NCBI RefSeq assembly: GCF_016793485.1
Contig: NZ_JAEULZ010000001.1
Coordinates: forward strand, 124,001 to 188,000
Direction: 5' to 3'
Length of the DNA: 64,000 nucleotides
Origin: Mesorhizobium sp.
GTDB taxonomy: Bacteria; Pseudomonadota; Alphaproteobacteria; Rhizobiales; Rhizobiaceae
Part shown: positions 25,323 through 33,855 of the stretch, one piece after another
Layout of the letters: every line of letters begins with the position of its first letter
Position numbering within the stretch: position 1 is the stretch's first letter
Translations under genes and position numbers: made by a program
Notes under the pieces: model-generated
Seen by the model: only the letters and a program-made list of their open reading frames with translations
Told to the model about the DNA's origin: nothing
Databases searched by the model: none

Positions 25323-26282
25323 TCAATCGCCCAGCGGCTCCAGAACCTTGCCCTTGCGGTGGTTCAGGACCGTGTATTTGATGCGCCGAAGCGTCTCGCG
25401 AGAAGCTGGGTCGAGCCTGTAGCCGACCGCAGTGGATACGAGATCGATGATCGCGAGGAAGGCGTAACGCGATGCGGTCGGTTTCAAGGGATCGGGAAAT
25501 TCGGGGACATCGACGGTCAGCGCGATATCCGCCTCGGCGGCAAGGTCGGAGTCTGGCGCGGTGATCGCTATCGTCTTGGCGCGATAGTGCTTGGCGAGCG
25601 TCACGGATTCGACGACTTCGCGCGTCCGGCCCGTACTCGAAATCGCGATGACGACGTCATTGGGCTTCAGCGTCGAAGCGTTCATTTTCATCACGTAGGG
25701 GTCGGAGTGGGCTGAAACGACGACGCCATATCGGAAGAGGCGGTTCTGCGTTTCCTGGGCCAGCGCGGTGGAACTTCCTCCGAGCCCGAAAACCACCACT
25801 TGATGCGCGCCGGCAATCAGTTCGCCGCAGCGTACGATGTCGGCCGGTTCCACGCTCCGCTCGACCAGGCTGAGCGCCTTGCGCGCTTCGCCGAACACGA
25901 CGTTCCACAGAGGCGAGCCATCTTCGCTCGGCTCTGGCGGGGGGAGGGGCGACAGATATAGCCTGCCGACAACGACGCTCTGTGCCAGCTTCAGCTTGAA
26001 ATCACGAACGCCGTCGCAGCCGATCGCGCGGCAGAACCGCGTGACCGTGGGCTCGCTGACATCGGCGCGCCTGGCGATCTCCGCGTTCGAGGCGTCCACC
26101 GAAAACGTGACGTCGGCAAGAACAACGTCCGCAACCCGGCGCTCCGCCGGGCGCAACTCACTGTAGGAATCCCTGATCTGCGAAAGAATGTCAGGGATGT
26201 GCTGCGAATAGGGTTCGTTCTTGTCCTCGCCGCGTTGGGGATCGGCTTTCCCAGCGATTTGATCGAGCGCACTGTCAGTCAT
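25323..26282 (-). CDS. RpiR/MurR family transcriptional regulator (HTH + SIS domain)
   Basis: 319 residues. The N-terminal HTH_6 domain (LRPAERRVADVVLADV, then NAEIARRADVSEPTVTRFCRAIG) is followed by a SIS sugar-phosphate-binding domain (VVVFGLGGSSTALAQ; VIAISSTGRTREVVE). Such proteins sense phosphosugars and regulate adjacent catabolic genes. It is divergent from the ABC importer operon starting at 26520, which is presumably its target. ATG 26282 was chosen; the open frame extends further upstream but would place ~50 low-complexity residues before the domain. The intergenic region contains several TGTAA-type inverted elements. Confidence 0.9.
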   Translation of the reverse strand: MTDSALDQIAGKADPQRGEDKNEPYSQHIPDILSQIRDSYSELRPAERRVADVVLADVTFSVDASNAEIARRADVSEPTVTRFCRAIGCDGVRDFKLKLAQSVVVGRLYLSPLPPPEPSEDGSPLWNVVFGEARKALSLVERSVEPADIVRCGELIAGAHQVVVFGLGGSSTALAQETQNRLFRYGVVVSAHSDPYVMKMNASTLKPNDVVIAISSTGRTREVVESVTLAKHYRAKTIAITAPDSDLAAEADIALTVDVPEFPDPLKPTASRYAFLAIIDLVSTAVGYRLDPASRETLRRIKYTVLNHRKGKVLEPLGD

Positions 26283-26337
26283 GGCTTGTCCCACCTCGTC
26301 CCGCAAGGATGCAGACTCCGAACTTTCATAGCCAGAA

Positions 26338-26492
26338 TGTAGGAAACTTACATGCAAAACAAGCGAAGAAACGCCAGAAAATTGGGATTTTTTTGAATTT
26401 CGTGGTTTGCCAATCTGTAAGCTTGACTCCATAAGTCGGATAGTTACAGACTAAAGAAAATCGCTGCAGTACGCTTCAACGAGACTGTAAGC
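26338..26492. promoter_or_regulatory. Divergent regulatory region with repeated TGTAA/TTACA elements
   Basis: Between the RpiR gene and the importer operon lie TGTAGGAAACTTACA (26338-26352, nearly palindromic) and an inverted pair TCTGTAA (26414-26420) / TTACAGA (26444-26450). CTGTAAGC occurs twice (26415-26422 and 26485-26492). Several RpiR-family regulators bind TGTA-type palindromes, so these are probable operators. A possible sigma-70 promoter, TTGACT (26423) to TACAGA (26445) with a 16-base spacer, sits inside the inverted pair, ideal for repression. Confidence 0.55.
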
Positions 26493-26519
26493 GACGTCGA
26501 TCAGGGGACGGCGAGTGGA

Positions 26520-27344
26520 ATGACAGGCGGCAATTCAGGCCATCCAAAGCTGCGGGTGAAAGGCGCGACCAAGGTTTATCAAACCCGGTCTGGCGATCTG
26601 CTTGCGATCGACCGCTGCTCGCTGGATATCCAGGAGCGCGAAATCGTCTCGATCGTTGGCCCTTCGGGCAGCGGCAAGACCACGCTCCTGTGGTGCATGT
26701 CGGGCCTGCATCACCTGACGGCGGGCGAGGTCTTGCTCGATGGCAAACCGGTGAACGGGCCTACGCGGCAGATCGGCATGGTCTTCCAGGAAGCGAACCT
26801 GCTGCCATGGCGCGATCTCGACGCGAACATCAATTTTCCGTTCGAGATCATGGGCACGAAGCCCGATCGCGTCTGGGTCGATGAGTTGTTGAATCGCGTC
26901 GGGCTGGAAGGCTTTGGCGGGAAGTTTCCGCGCGAGCTTTCGGGTGGCATGCAGCAGCGCGCGGCGCTCGTGCGTGCGCTCTCATACAAGCCTTCCGTCC
27001 TTCTGATGGACGAACCGTTTGGTGCGCTGGATGCATTCACGCGCGAAGAAATGAACAGGCTGGTCGAGGAAATCTGGCTCGACAGGCCGACGACCATCGT
27101 TTTGATCACCCACTCGATCGAGGAGGCGATCTTTCTGTCCGACCGTATTGTCGTGATGAGCCCGAGGCCTGGCAGGGTCGCGAGCATCCACAAAGTAGAT
27201 TTCCAGCGTCCTCGCTCGATCGAAATCATGGCGACCAAGGAAGTTTTCGACCTCACCAACACGATCAAGATGGAAATTATCAAGATGCAGCAGCGCCAGC
27301 CGGCCAAGCCGGCTACCGACGCGATACAGCCCGCGGCGGAGTGA
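26520..27344 (+). CDS. ABC transporter ATP-binding protein (SsuB/TauB-type)
   Basis: 274 residues, one nucleotide-binding domain. Walker A GPSGSGKTT (~48-56), Q-loop MVFQEANLLPW, signature LSGGMQQR and Walker B LLMDEPFGALD are all intact. The QEANLLPWR block is typical of nitrate/sulfonate/taurine-type importers. The predicted partner permease starts 7 bases downstream and the binding protein follows. As the first gene of the ten-gene operon divergent from the RpiR regulator, it should energise uptake of the compound degraded by the downstream enzymes. Confidence 0.92.
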   Translation: MTGGNSGHPKLRVKGATKVYQTRSGDLLAIDRCSLDIQEREIVSIVGPSGSGKTTLLWCMSGLHHLTAGEVLLDGKPVNGPTRQIGMVFQEANLLPWRDLDANINFPFEIMGTKPDRVWVDELLNRVGLEGFGGKFPRELSGGMQQRAALVRALSYKPSVLLMDEPFGALDAFTREEMNRLVEEIWLDRPTTIVLITHSIEEAIFLSDRIVVMSPRPGRVASIHKVDFQRPRSIEIMATKEVFDLTNTIKMEIIKMQQRQPAKPATDAIQPAAE

Positions 27345-27351
27345 GAGCAAA

Positions 27352-28197
27352 GTGAGCGAGACCGACGCAATTCCTGAGTTCAAGGCCGGTCACGCCGCCG
27401 GTGGCGATGTAGGCCTGAACAACATGTCGGCCCTGACCTCGGGGCCGGGCATCAAGTCGTTCGGCGAGGTTCTCGCGATCCTGGTCGTCGCCGTGATCAT
27501 CATCGGCGGTACCGAGCTATTGCTGAACATCTTCGAGGTTCCGCAATATGTGCTGCCCAAGCCCAGCGAGATCGCGCTTGCGCTCGTAACAGAGTTTCCA
27601 CTGATCGCTCCGCATCTTGGGTACACCCTGGTCGAGTTGCTTGCAGGATTTGCCATCGGTGCGACGGTCGGGCTTGTTCTGGCCGCGGTCATCACGCAAT
27701 TTCCCTTCGTCGAGAAGATCGTCACCCCCTACATCCTGCTGCTCGTCACGACGCCTATGCTGGCGCTCGTTCCGTTGCTGATCCTGCGCTTCGGCTTCGG
27801 CTACGAGCCACGCATTATTGCCGTCGCTCTCGCATCCGGCCCGATGGTCATGATCAATGCCGCGACCGGCTTTCGCCGAGTCGATGCGGGCAAGATCGCC
27901 CTTGCGCGTTCCTATGGAGCTTCGACCTTCCAGATATTCTGGAAGGTCCGCGCGCCGATGGCGCTGCCGATGATCTTTGTCGGCCTGATGGTCGGCTCGA
28001 TCTTCGGCCTGCTGACCGCGGTCGGCGCTGAAATGGTTGGCGGCGGCTTCGGCCTTGGCAACCGCCTGACGTCCTATTCGTCGATGATCCAGATGCCGCA
28101 ATTCTTCGCGGTGGTCCTGATCCTTTCGATATTGGGCATTCTCATCTACGTGCTCTTCTTCCTGCTGGGGAAGAAGTTCGCGAGCTGGGAGGCCTGA
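27352..28197 (+). CDS. ABC transporter permease (SsuC/TauC-type)
   Basis: 281 residues with a ~35-residue cytoplasmic N-terminus and six membrane helices. The EAA-type coupling loop is RSYGASTFQIFWKVRAPMALP (shortened here). PQYVLPKPSEI and VGAEMVGGGFGLG are typical of the nitrate/sulfonate permease group. The start is GTG at 27352, seven bases after the ATPase stop, with GAG-rich sequence before it. It forms the channel with the preceding ATPase. Confidence 0.92.
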   Translation: MSETDAIPEFKAGHAAGGDVGLNNMSALTSGPGIKSFGEVLAILVVAVIIIGGTELLLNIFEVPQYVLPKPSEIALALVTEFPLIAPHLGYTLVELLAGFAIGATVGLVLAAVITQFPFVEKIVTPYILLLVTTPMLALVPLLILRFGFGYEPRIIAVALASGPMVMINAATGFRRVDAGKIALARSYGASTFQIFWKVRAPMALPMIFVGLMVGSIFGLLTAVGAEMVGGGFGLGNRLTSYSSMIQMPQFFAVVLILSILGILIYVLFFLLGKKFASWEA

Positions 28198-28269
28198 ACC
28201 AGACCTGCTGCCGGGAGGAATGGCATCAGGAATAAACCAGAGAAACGAACATCATAAGGGGTAGCTGAA

Positions 28270-29415
28270 ATGATGAATCGCCGTATCTTCCTGCAGGTTT
28301 CCGCCGCTGGCGTCGTGACTGCCACCACGCTCGGTCGCACCCGTCCGGCAAGCGCCGAGGCCTATTCGAAATTCACCTGGATCTCGCCGCGTGGCACGTT
28401 GGAAGTGCTCGACGACTATCCCTTCTGGATCGGCAAGAAGATGGGGTACTTCTCGAAAGACGAACTGGGCATCGACGTCGACATGCAGCCCGGTCCGTCT
28501 GACGGCACCGCGACGGTCAAGTTCGTCGATGTCGGCCAGGCCGACATGGGCTTCCCGTCACCAGGCGTGTTCTCCTTTGCGCTGGAAAACGGCATGAAGC
28601 TTAAGTCCGCCTTCCACATGGGCGCCAAGGACACGTTCAGCCTGGCCTTCCGCAAGGGAGAAGGCACGAACGATTTGAAGACGCTGGAAGGCAAGACCAT
28701 CCTTCTGGGCTCCGCCGCATGGCAGTCGATCGTCGATCCGATGCTCGGCGTCCAGGGCGTCGACATCACCAAGGTGAAATATGTCGAGGCCGGTTGGCCG
28801 ACCTGGGCAACCGCGCTGAAGGCGGGTCAGGGCGATGCAGCGCTGTCGTGGGAAGGTCTGCGCGCCGAATGGATCGGCAGCGGATTGGAGTTCGAGTACT
28901 GGCTCGGCGTTCAACGCTCGCCGCTCTTCGCCAACACCTTCGTCGTGCGCGCTGCCGATCTCGACGATCCGGACAAGAAGGCCTTCCTCGAGAAGTATCT
29001 GCGCGGTTGGGCCATGGGCCTCGAGTTCGGCTACCAGAACCCGCGAGCAGCTGTCGAAGCAGTGTTCGAACAGTTCCCGACGCTTGCATCGAACATTGGT
29101 CCGGAGCTCGGCGTCACCTCGATCCTGCAGCAGATCGCCGTGTTCCGCGGCGACATGGACAAGCGCGCTGGCTGGGGTGACCACAACATGGCGCAGTGGC
29201 AGACCTTCTTCGATGAGATTTACAGGCTCAAGCAGGTCTCCAACCCGATCAAGGCCGAGGACGTCTGCTCCAACGCCTGCATCGCCGCCGCCAACGACTT
29301 CGACCATGCCAAGGTCAAGGCTGATGCCGACGGCTACAAGCTCAGCGACGCCTTTGCCGCGATCGATGTGGAGAAGGTCAAGGCGAATCTCTACAACCAG
29401 GCCGTTCCTGGCTGA
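28270..29415 (+). CDS. ABC transporter substrate-binding protein (NMT1/SsuA-like, Tat-type signal)
   Basis: 381 residues. The N-terminus NRRIFLQVSAAGVVTATTL fits a twin-arginine (Tat) signal with cleavage near SAEA. The mature part is a type II periplasmic-binding fold of the NMT1/THI5 group: GKKMGYFSKDELGIDV, DVGQADMGFPSP, GDAALSWEGLRAEWI. These proteins bind small organic anions or heterocycles such as sulfonates, thiamine precursors or phthalate-type acids. It is 72 bases from the permease and is followed by a stable hairpin. The ligand should be the substrate of the downstream enzymes. Confidence 0.9.
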   Translation: MMNRRIFLQVSAAGVVTATTLGRTRPASAEAYSKFTWISPRGTLEVLDDYPFWIGKKMGYFSKDELGIDVDMQPGPSDGTATVKFVDVGQADMGFPSPGVFSFALENGMKLKSAFHMGAKDTFSLAFRKGEGTNDLKTLEGKTILLGSAAWQSIVDPMLGVQGVDITKVKYVEAGWPTWATALKAGQGDAALSWEGLRAEWIGSGLEFEYWLGVQRSPLFANTFVVRAADLDDPDKKAFLEKYLRGWAMGLEFGYQNPRAAVEAVFEQFPTLASNIGPELGVTSILQQIAVFRGDMDKRAGWGDHNMAQWQTFFDEIYRLKQVSNPIKAEDVCSNACIAAANDFDHAKVKADADGYKLSDAFAAIDVEKVKANLYNQAVPG

Positions 29416-29434
29416 TCGATTTCCAAAAAGTAAA

Positions 29435-29459
29435 TGCGGGCGGCGACCGGCCGCCCGCA
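29435..29459. other. Strong intergenic hairpin after the binding-protein gene
   Basis: Arms TGCGGGCGGC (29435-29444) and GCCGCCCGCA (29450-29459) pair over 10 bp with a 5-base loop. No T-run follows. Hairpins after binding-protein genes often protect the upstream mRNA and lower expression downstream, letting the binding protein be made in excess. Confidence 0.6.
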
Positions 29460-29485
29460 ACCGGTAAACATCAGGGGAGGGCCGG

Positions 29486-30571
29486 ATGGCCGACAAAGTC
29501 AGAGTTCTTGTCGTTGGGCTGGGCAACATGGGTGCCTCGCACGCCAGCGCCTATCACCGCAATCCCGGCTTCGAGATCGTCGGGCTGGTGAGCCGGACGA
29601 TCAAGTCGAAGAAGATTCCGGACGAGCTGAAAGGCTATCCGTTGTTTGAGAATTATGACGAGGCGCTGGCCGCTACGAAGCCCGATGCCGTCTCCATAAA
29701 CACATGGCCTAACACACACGCGGAATACGCCATGAAGGCGATAAACGCCGGCGCGCATGTCTTCATGGAAAAGCCGCTGGCGACCAACATCGAGGACGCC
29801 GAGGCAGTCGTTGAGCTGGCTCGCGAGAAGAACAAGAAGCTCGTGCTGGGGTATATCCTGCGGGTCCATCCGAGCTGGGTGAAATTCATCGAACTCGGCA
29901 AGACGCTGGGCAAGCCCCTGGTCATGCGTCTCAACCTCAACCAGCAGAGCAACGGGCCTGCCTGGTCATGGCACAAGAACCTGATCGACAGCCTGATCCC
30001 GATCGTGGATTGCGGCGTGCATTATGTCGATGTGATGTGCCAGCTGACAGACGCCAAGCCGGTGCGTGTGCATGGCATCGGCGCGAAGCTCTGGGCAGAC
30101 GCTGCCAAGCAAAATTACGGCCATCTCCACGTCACCTTCGATGACGGATCGGTCGGCTGGTACGAAGCCGGCTGGGGCCCGATGATGAGCGAGGAAGCCT
30201 TCTTCGTGAAGGACGTGGTCGGTCCAAACGGTGCGGTGTCGATCGTCCCGGGCCACTCGGAGGGCAAGGATCAGCTCGCCGACGTGTCCGACTCGGCAGA
30301 CATCGACCGCCATACCAAGACCGACGCGATCCGTTACCACCATGCAGAAGTCGGGCCGGACAAGAACTTCGTCAAGAAGGACGAGATGTTCAACATGACG
30401 GACGAGCCTGGTCATCAGGAACTCTGCGATCGCGAACAGGCCTTCTTCCTGAAGGCTATTCAGGAAGACCTCGACCTCAGCGAATCCATGGATGCGGCAG
30501 TCAACAGCCTGCGCATCGTGCTCGCCGCAGAACAGTCGATCAACGAGAAACGCGTCGTCGAACTGGCCTGA
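29486..30571 (+). CDS. Gfo/Idh/MocA family oxidoreductase
   Basis: 361 residues. The Rossmann motif VVGLGNMGASHA is at ~10-21, the family EKP motif in FMEKPLATN at ~94, and the catalytic-domain segment IVDCGVHYVDVMCQL contains the conserved Asp/His. Family members oxidise hydroxyl groups of sugars, inositols and glycosides with NAD(P), often at C3. A strong ribosome-binding site (GGGGAGG) lies six bases before the ATG. It is the first enzyme gene of the operon after the importer and likely acts early, perhaps making a 3-keto intermediate. Confidence 0.9.
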   Translation: MADKVRVLVVGLGNMGASHASAYHRNPGFEIVGLVSRTIKSKKIPDELKGYPLFENYDEALAATKPDAVSINTWPNTHAEYAMKAINAGAHVFMEKPLATNIEDAEAVVELAREKNKKLVLGYILRVHPSWVKFIELGKTLGKPLVMRLNLNQQSNGPAWSWHKNLIDSLIPIVDCGVHYVDVMCQLTDAKPVRVHGIGAKLWADAAKQNYGHLHVTFDDGSVGWYEAGWGPMMSEEAFFVKDVVGPNGAVSIVPGHSEGKDQLADVSDSADIDRHTKTDAIRYHHAEVGPDKNFVKKDEMFNMTDEPGHQELCDREQAFFLKAIQEDLDLSESMDAAVNSLRIVLAAEQSINEKRVVELA

Positions 30572-30600
30572 GCCAACTCAACGTTCCATCGACCAGCGGA

Positions 30601-30617
30601 GCGGGCTTTGAGCCCGC
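30601..30617. other. Intergenic hairpin between Gfo/Idh and amidohydrolase genes
   Basis: GCGGGCT (30601-30607) pairs perfectly with AGCCCGC (30611-30617) around a TTG loop. It lies 30 bases after the dehydrogenase stop and 33 bases before the next start, without a T-run, and may be an mRNA processing or stability element inside the operon. Confidence 0.5.
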
Positions 30618-30650
30618 CCGATGCCGGCCGAAACAACCGGAGAAGAATCG

Positions 30651-31865
30651 ATGAGTGAATCGGCAGCCGAGCAGGACTACGATCTTGTGCTCGCGGGTGG
30701 CCGTGTCCTCGACGAGCGCAACGGCGTCGACGGCTTCTTTGACGTTGCGGTGAAGAACGGCAGGATCGCCGCCGTAGGTCAAAATCTCGCGGTGAGGGCC
30801 AGACGCATCGAGGACGTCAGCGGCGCCATCGTCACTCCCGGCCTGATCGACATCCACACGCATGTCTATCACAAGGCGACGTCGCTCAGCGTCGATCCGG
30901 GCTTCATCGCGCGGCGTTCGGCGACCACGACGATGGTTGACGCAGGAAGCGCCGGGGCTGGGAACTACGATGGATTCCGCGACTATGTCATGGCGCATTC
31001 GCCCTATCGCATCTTCGCGTTCCTCAACATCTCGTTCCCGGGCATCTTCGGGTTCGACAAGGGCGTTTCCATCGGCGAGGCGACGCTGCGCCACATGCTG
31101 CCGGTCGACCGTTGCGTGGCCAAGATCGAGGCGAACCGGGATCGCATTATCGGAGTGAAGGTGCGTATCGGTGGGCCGGTGACCGGCGAACTGGGGCTGG
31201 GTGCGCTTGAGCTTGCGCTGGAGGCGGCAAACACCGTTGGCCTGCCGCTGATGACGCATATCGGCACCGCGCCGCCGAGTTATGCCGACGTGGTGTCGAT
31301 GCTGCGGCCCGGCGATATCCTCACCCACTGCTTCCGTCCCGCGCCGAACTGCGCTCTCGGGCCGGATGGCCGCGTTCTTCCAGAGGTGCGGGCAGCGCGC
31401 GAGCGTGGCGTTCTTTTCGATATTGCCCATGGCATGGGCGCGTTCGGCTACGAGACGGCTGAGGGCGCGTTGAATGATGGCTTCAAGCCGGACCTGATCT
31501 CGTCCGACGTGCATGTCATTGCCGTCGAAGGTCCCGGCTACGACCTGCTGCACACGATGAGCAAACTTTTGAATTGCGGGTTGTCGCTGCCCGAGGTGAT
31601 CGGCATGTCGTCGAGCCGCCCCGCGCTGGCGATCCGCAAACCGGAGCTTGGGCATCTCGGCGTCGGCGCGCCGGCAGATATCACAGTCCTGCGGCAGGTG
31701 GACAGCGACTACGTCTTCGAGGACGTGGTCGGTACGAAGAGGCAGGGGCACACGCTCCTGCAGCCGGTCTCCGTCTATCTTGGCGGCAGGTCGATGGAGA
31801 TCGCGCGCAGGCCGTTCGAGGAACCGTTCATTCTCGGCGGATCCTGCTGTGGTCGCCATTCTTGA
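30651..31865 (+). CDS. Amidohydrolase/deacetylase family metallohydrolase (COG3964)
   Basis: 404 residues, amidohydrolase superfamily, often misnamed dihydroorotase. The metal site is complete: H69 and H71 (DIHTH), K170 (GVKVRIGG, likely carboxylated), H203 (MTHIG), H226 (LTHCF) and D286 (SSDVH). A characterised COG3964 protein of Agrobacterium was reported to hydrolyse acetyl-(R)-mandelate, so esters or amides of D-configured 2-hydroxy or amino acids are credible substrates. ATG 30651 gives MSESAAEQDY and is preferred over an upstream frame extension. It is followed after 11 bases by the TIM-barrel-like gene, in the same operon. Confidence 0.85.
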   Translation: MSESAAEQDYDLVLAGGRVLDERNGVDGFFDVAVKNGRIAAVGQNLAVRARRIEDVSGAIVTPGLIDIHTHVYHKATSLSVDPGFIARRSATTTMVDAGSAGAGNYDGFRDYVMAHSPYRIFAFLNISFPGIFGFDKGVSIGEATLRHMLPVDRCVAKIEANRDRIIGVKVRIGGPVTGELGLGALELALEAANTVGLPLMTHIGTAPPSYADVVSMLRPGDILTHCFRPAPNCALGPDGRVLPEVRAARERGVLFDIAHGMGAFGYETAEGALNDGFKPDLISSDVHVIAVEGPGYDLLHTMSKLLNCGLSLPEVIGMSSSRPALAIRKPELGHLGVGAPADITVLRQVDSDYVFEDVVGTKRQGHTLLQPVSVYLGGRSMEIARRPFEEPFILGGSCCGRHS

Positions 31866-31876
31866 GGGGAGAGACG

Positions 31877-33055
31877 GTGAGTTACAAAGCCATCTACACC
31901 TATGCCTGGGACCTCGCCGAGACCGGCGTTCCTGCCGCGACGAAGGAATTCCGCGACCTCGGCCTCGACACGGTCACGATCGCAGGCAGCTATCATGCCG
32001 GCAAGTTCATGCGGCCCCATGGCAAGGCGGGCAAGGTGTTTTTCCCTGACGACGGCACGGTCTATTTCAGGGCCGATCCTTCGCGCTACGGCGCGATCAA
32101 GCCCGTTCAAAACGGCCCCCTCGGCGAACGCGATATACTGCGCGAACTGACCGACGATGGAAGCATGGCCGTGAACGTCTGGCTGGTGCTGCTGCACAAC
32201 ACGCGGCTGGGCATGGCGCATCCGGACTCGGTCGTGCGTAATGCCTTTGGCGACCCCTATTTCTACAATCTCTGTCCCTCTGCGCCGGAGGCTCGCGCCT
32301 ACGCGGTCGGCCTCGCGAGGGATGTAACCCAGAGCTACCCGGTGCGCGGCATTTCCGTGGAAGCTCCCGGCTTCACTCCCTATTCGCATGGCTACCACCA
32401 TGAATTCGCGCTGATGAAGTCGAACAAGTGGCTGGAGAACATGCTCGGCCTTTGTTTCTGCGAGCATTGTCTTGGCGGAGCCGAGAAGGCCGGCATCGAT
32501 GCGCGCCGCTTCAAGGCGGAAGTGGCTGATGACATCCACGCCTATCTCGACAGCGATATCGACTATCCCGACGATATGGCTGCCGCGTTTTGGCAGGCGG
32601 ATGTGGCAACAAGCGGCGACCTGCGCGCCTATCTCGATTTCCGCGCTGGCGTGGTGACATCGCTGATCGCCGAAATCCGCGCCGCCGTCCGCCCTGACGC
32701 CGAGGTCGCCGTCATCCCATCGGTCGCGCGGCCGACCGGCGGCTGCTGGTACGAGGGCAGCGATCTGGCGGCATTCGCCGAGACTGCCGGCATCATCGAG
32801 GCATGTTTCTACGAGCCTTCGGCAGCGCGCGTGAAGACGGATCTCTTCGACATCCGGCGAAGGCTCAAGGGCAAGGGCAAGCTGCGCGGCATCCTGCGTC
32901 CCTCGCATCCGGACATTTCCAGTAAGGGCGAGTTCCTCGAGGCCGTCGCCTCGCTGCGCGCCGGCGGCGTTGACGAGCTTGCCTTCTACAACTGGGGCCA
33001 TCTGCGTCGGGCGAACTTGGGCTGGATCGGTGACGCCCTGGGAGGTGCGGCATGA
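31877..33055 (+). CDS. Unrecognised protein, probable TIM-barrel hydrolase-like fold
   Basis: 392 residues from GTG 31877, no signal peptide, so cytoplasmic. I do not recognise the family. Alternating strand/helix segments (DTVTIAGSYHAG, MAVNVWLVLLHNTR, VRGISVEAPGF, GILRPSHPDIS, VDELAFYNWG) suggest a TIM barrel like those of glycoside hydrolases. The Glu after GISV sits where the acid/base of clan GH-A enzymes would be, and SVEAPGFTPYSHGYHHE is rich in polar residues. A CFCEHC motif (CxxC, ~residue 194) could bind a metal. It overlaps the next gene by ATGA, so it belongs to the operon. A glycosidase or isomerase role is possible, but no function is assigned. Confidence 0.8.
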   Translation: MSYKAIYTYAWDLAETGVPAATKEFRDLGLDTVTIAGSYHAGKFMRPHGKAGKVFFPDDGTVYFRADPSRYGAIKPVQNGPLGERDILRELTDDGSMAVNVWLVLLHNTRLGMAHPDSVVRNAFGDPYFYNLCPSAPEARAYAVGLARDVTQSYPVRGISVEAPGFTPYSHGYHHEFALMKSNKWLENMLGLCFCEHCLGGAEKAGIDARRFKAEVADDIHAYLDSDIDYPDDMAAAFWQADVATSGDLRAYLDFRAGVVTSLIAEIRAAVRPDAEVAVIPSVARPTGGCWYEGSDLAAFAETAGIIEACFYEPSAARVKTDLFDIRRRLKGKGKLRGILRPSHPDISSKGEFLEAVASLRAGGVDELAFYNWGHLRRANLGWIGDALGGAA

Positions 33056-33831
33056 GCGGGCAATTTGCAGGCAAGACCGTTGCGATCACCGGTGCGGCCG
33101 GCGGCATCGGCCAATGGCTTTGCCGCTTCTTCGGACGCGAGGGCGCAACGATTGCCGCGCTCGACCGTAGCGACAAGGTGAACGATCTTGTCGCTACCCT
33201 GGGAGCCGAAGGCATCTCGGCCAAGGCGGCGGTCGCCGACATCGCCTCCGCAGAAGCGGTGAAGGCGGCTTTCGACGGTTTCGGCGATGTCCATCTCCTG
33301 ATCAATAATGCCGGCGTCTCGCGGCATCCGACGCTCGCAGTCACCGACCCCATGGGATGGGAGGCCGACATGGCCTCCAACCTCAATGGCGCTTGGGCCT
33401 GCGCTCATGCGGTCCTGCCCCAGATGGTGCAGCGCCGGTCAGGCAACATCGTCAATGTAGGTTCGGTCAACGGGCTGTCGGCGCTTGGCGATCCCGCCTA
33501 CAGCGCGGCGAAAGCCGGCATGATCGCCATGACCAAGGCGATTGCCATGGAATACGGCCGCTACGGCATACGCTCGAACTGCGTGCTGCCAGGCACGGTG
33601 CGCACGCCGATCTGGGATGAGCGCAAGGCCAAGGACCCAAACGTGCTGAAACAGCTGGAGCGGTGGTATCCGCTCGGCCGCATCGTCGAGCCCGACGAGG
33701 TCGCGCGGGTCATCGCCTTTCTGGCATCGGATGCAGCCAGCGCTGTCACTGGCGTCGCGCTGCCCGTCGATTGTGGGTTGACCGCCGGCAACATCGTCAT
33801 GGCGCGCGAACTGACGCTGGAAGATTTCTGA
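33052..33831 (+). CDS. SDR family NAD(P)-dependent oxidoreductase
   Basis: 259 residues. Cofactor motif TGAAGGIG (~14-21), NNAG, catalytic Ser in VGSVNG, YSAAK (YxxxK), and C-terminal VTGVALPVDCGLTAG. It overlaps the preceding unknown gene by four bases (ATGA) and precedes a Gfo/Idh dehydrogenase by 24 bases with a strong ribosome-binding site. It probably oxidises or reduces a carbonyl intermediate of the same pathway; the substrate is unknown. Confidence 0.9.
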   Translation: MSGQFAGKTVAITGAAGGIGQWLCRFFGREGATIAALDRSDKVNDLVATLGAEGISAKAAVADIASAEAVKAAFDGFGDVHLLINNAGVSRHPTLAVTDPMGWEADMASNLNGAWACAHAVLPQMVQRRSGNIVNVGSVNGLSALGDPAYSAAKAGMIAMTKAIAMEYGRYGIRSNCVLPGTVRTPIWDERKAKDPNVLKQLERWYPLGRIVEPDEVARVIAFLASDAASAVTGVALPVDCGLTAGNIVMARELTLEDF

Positions 33832-33855
33832 GCCGGGATTCTGAGGAGGGAGCAC

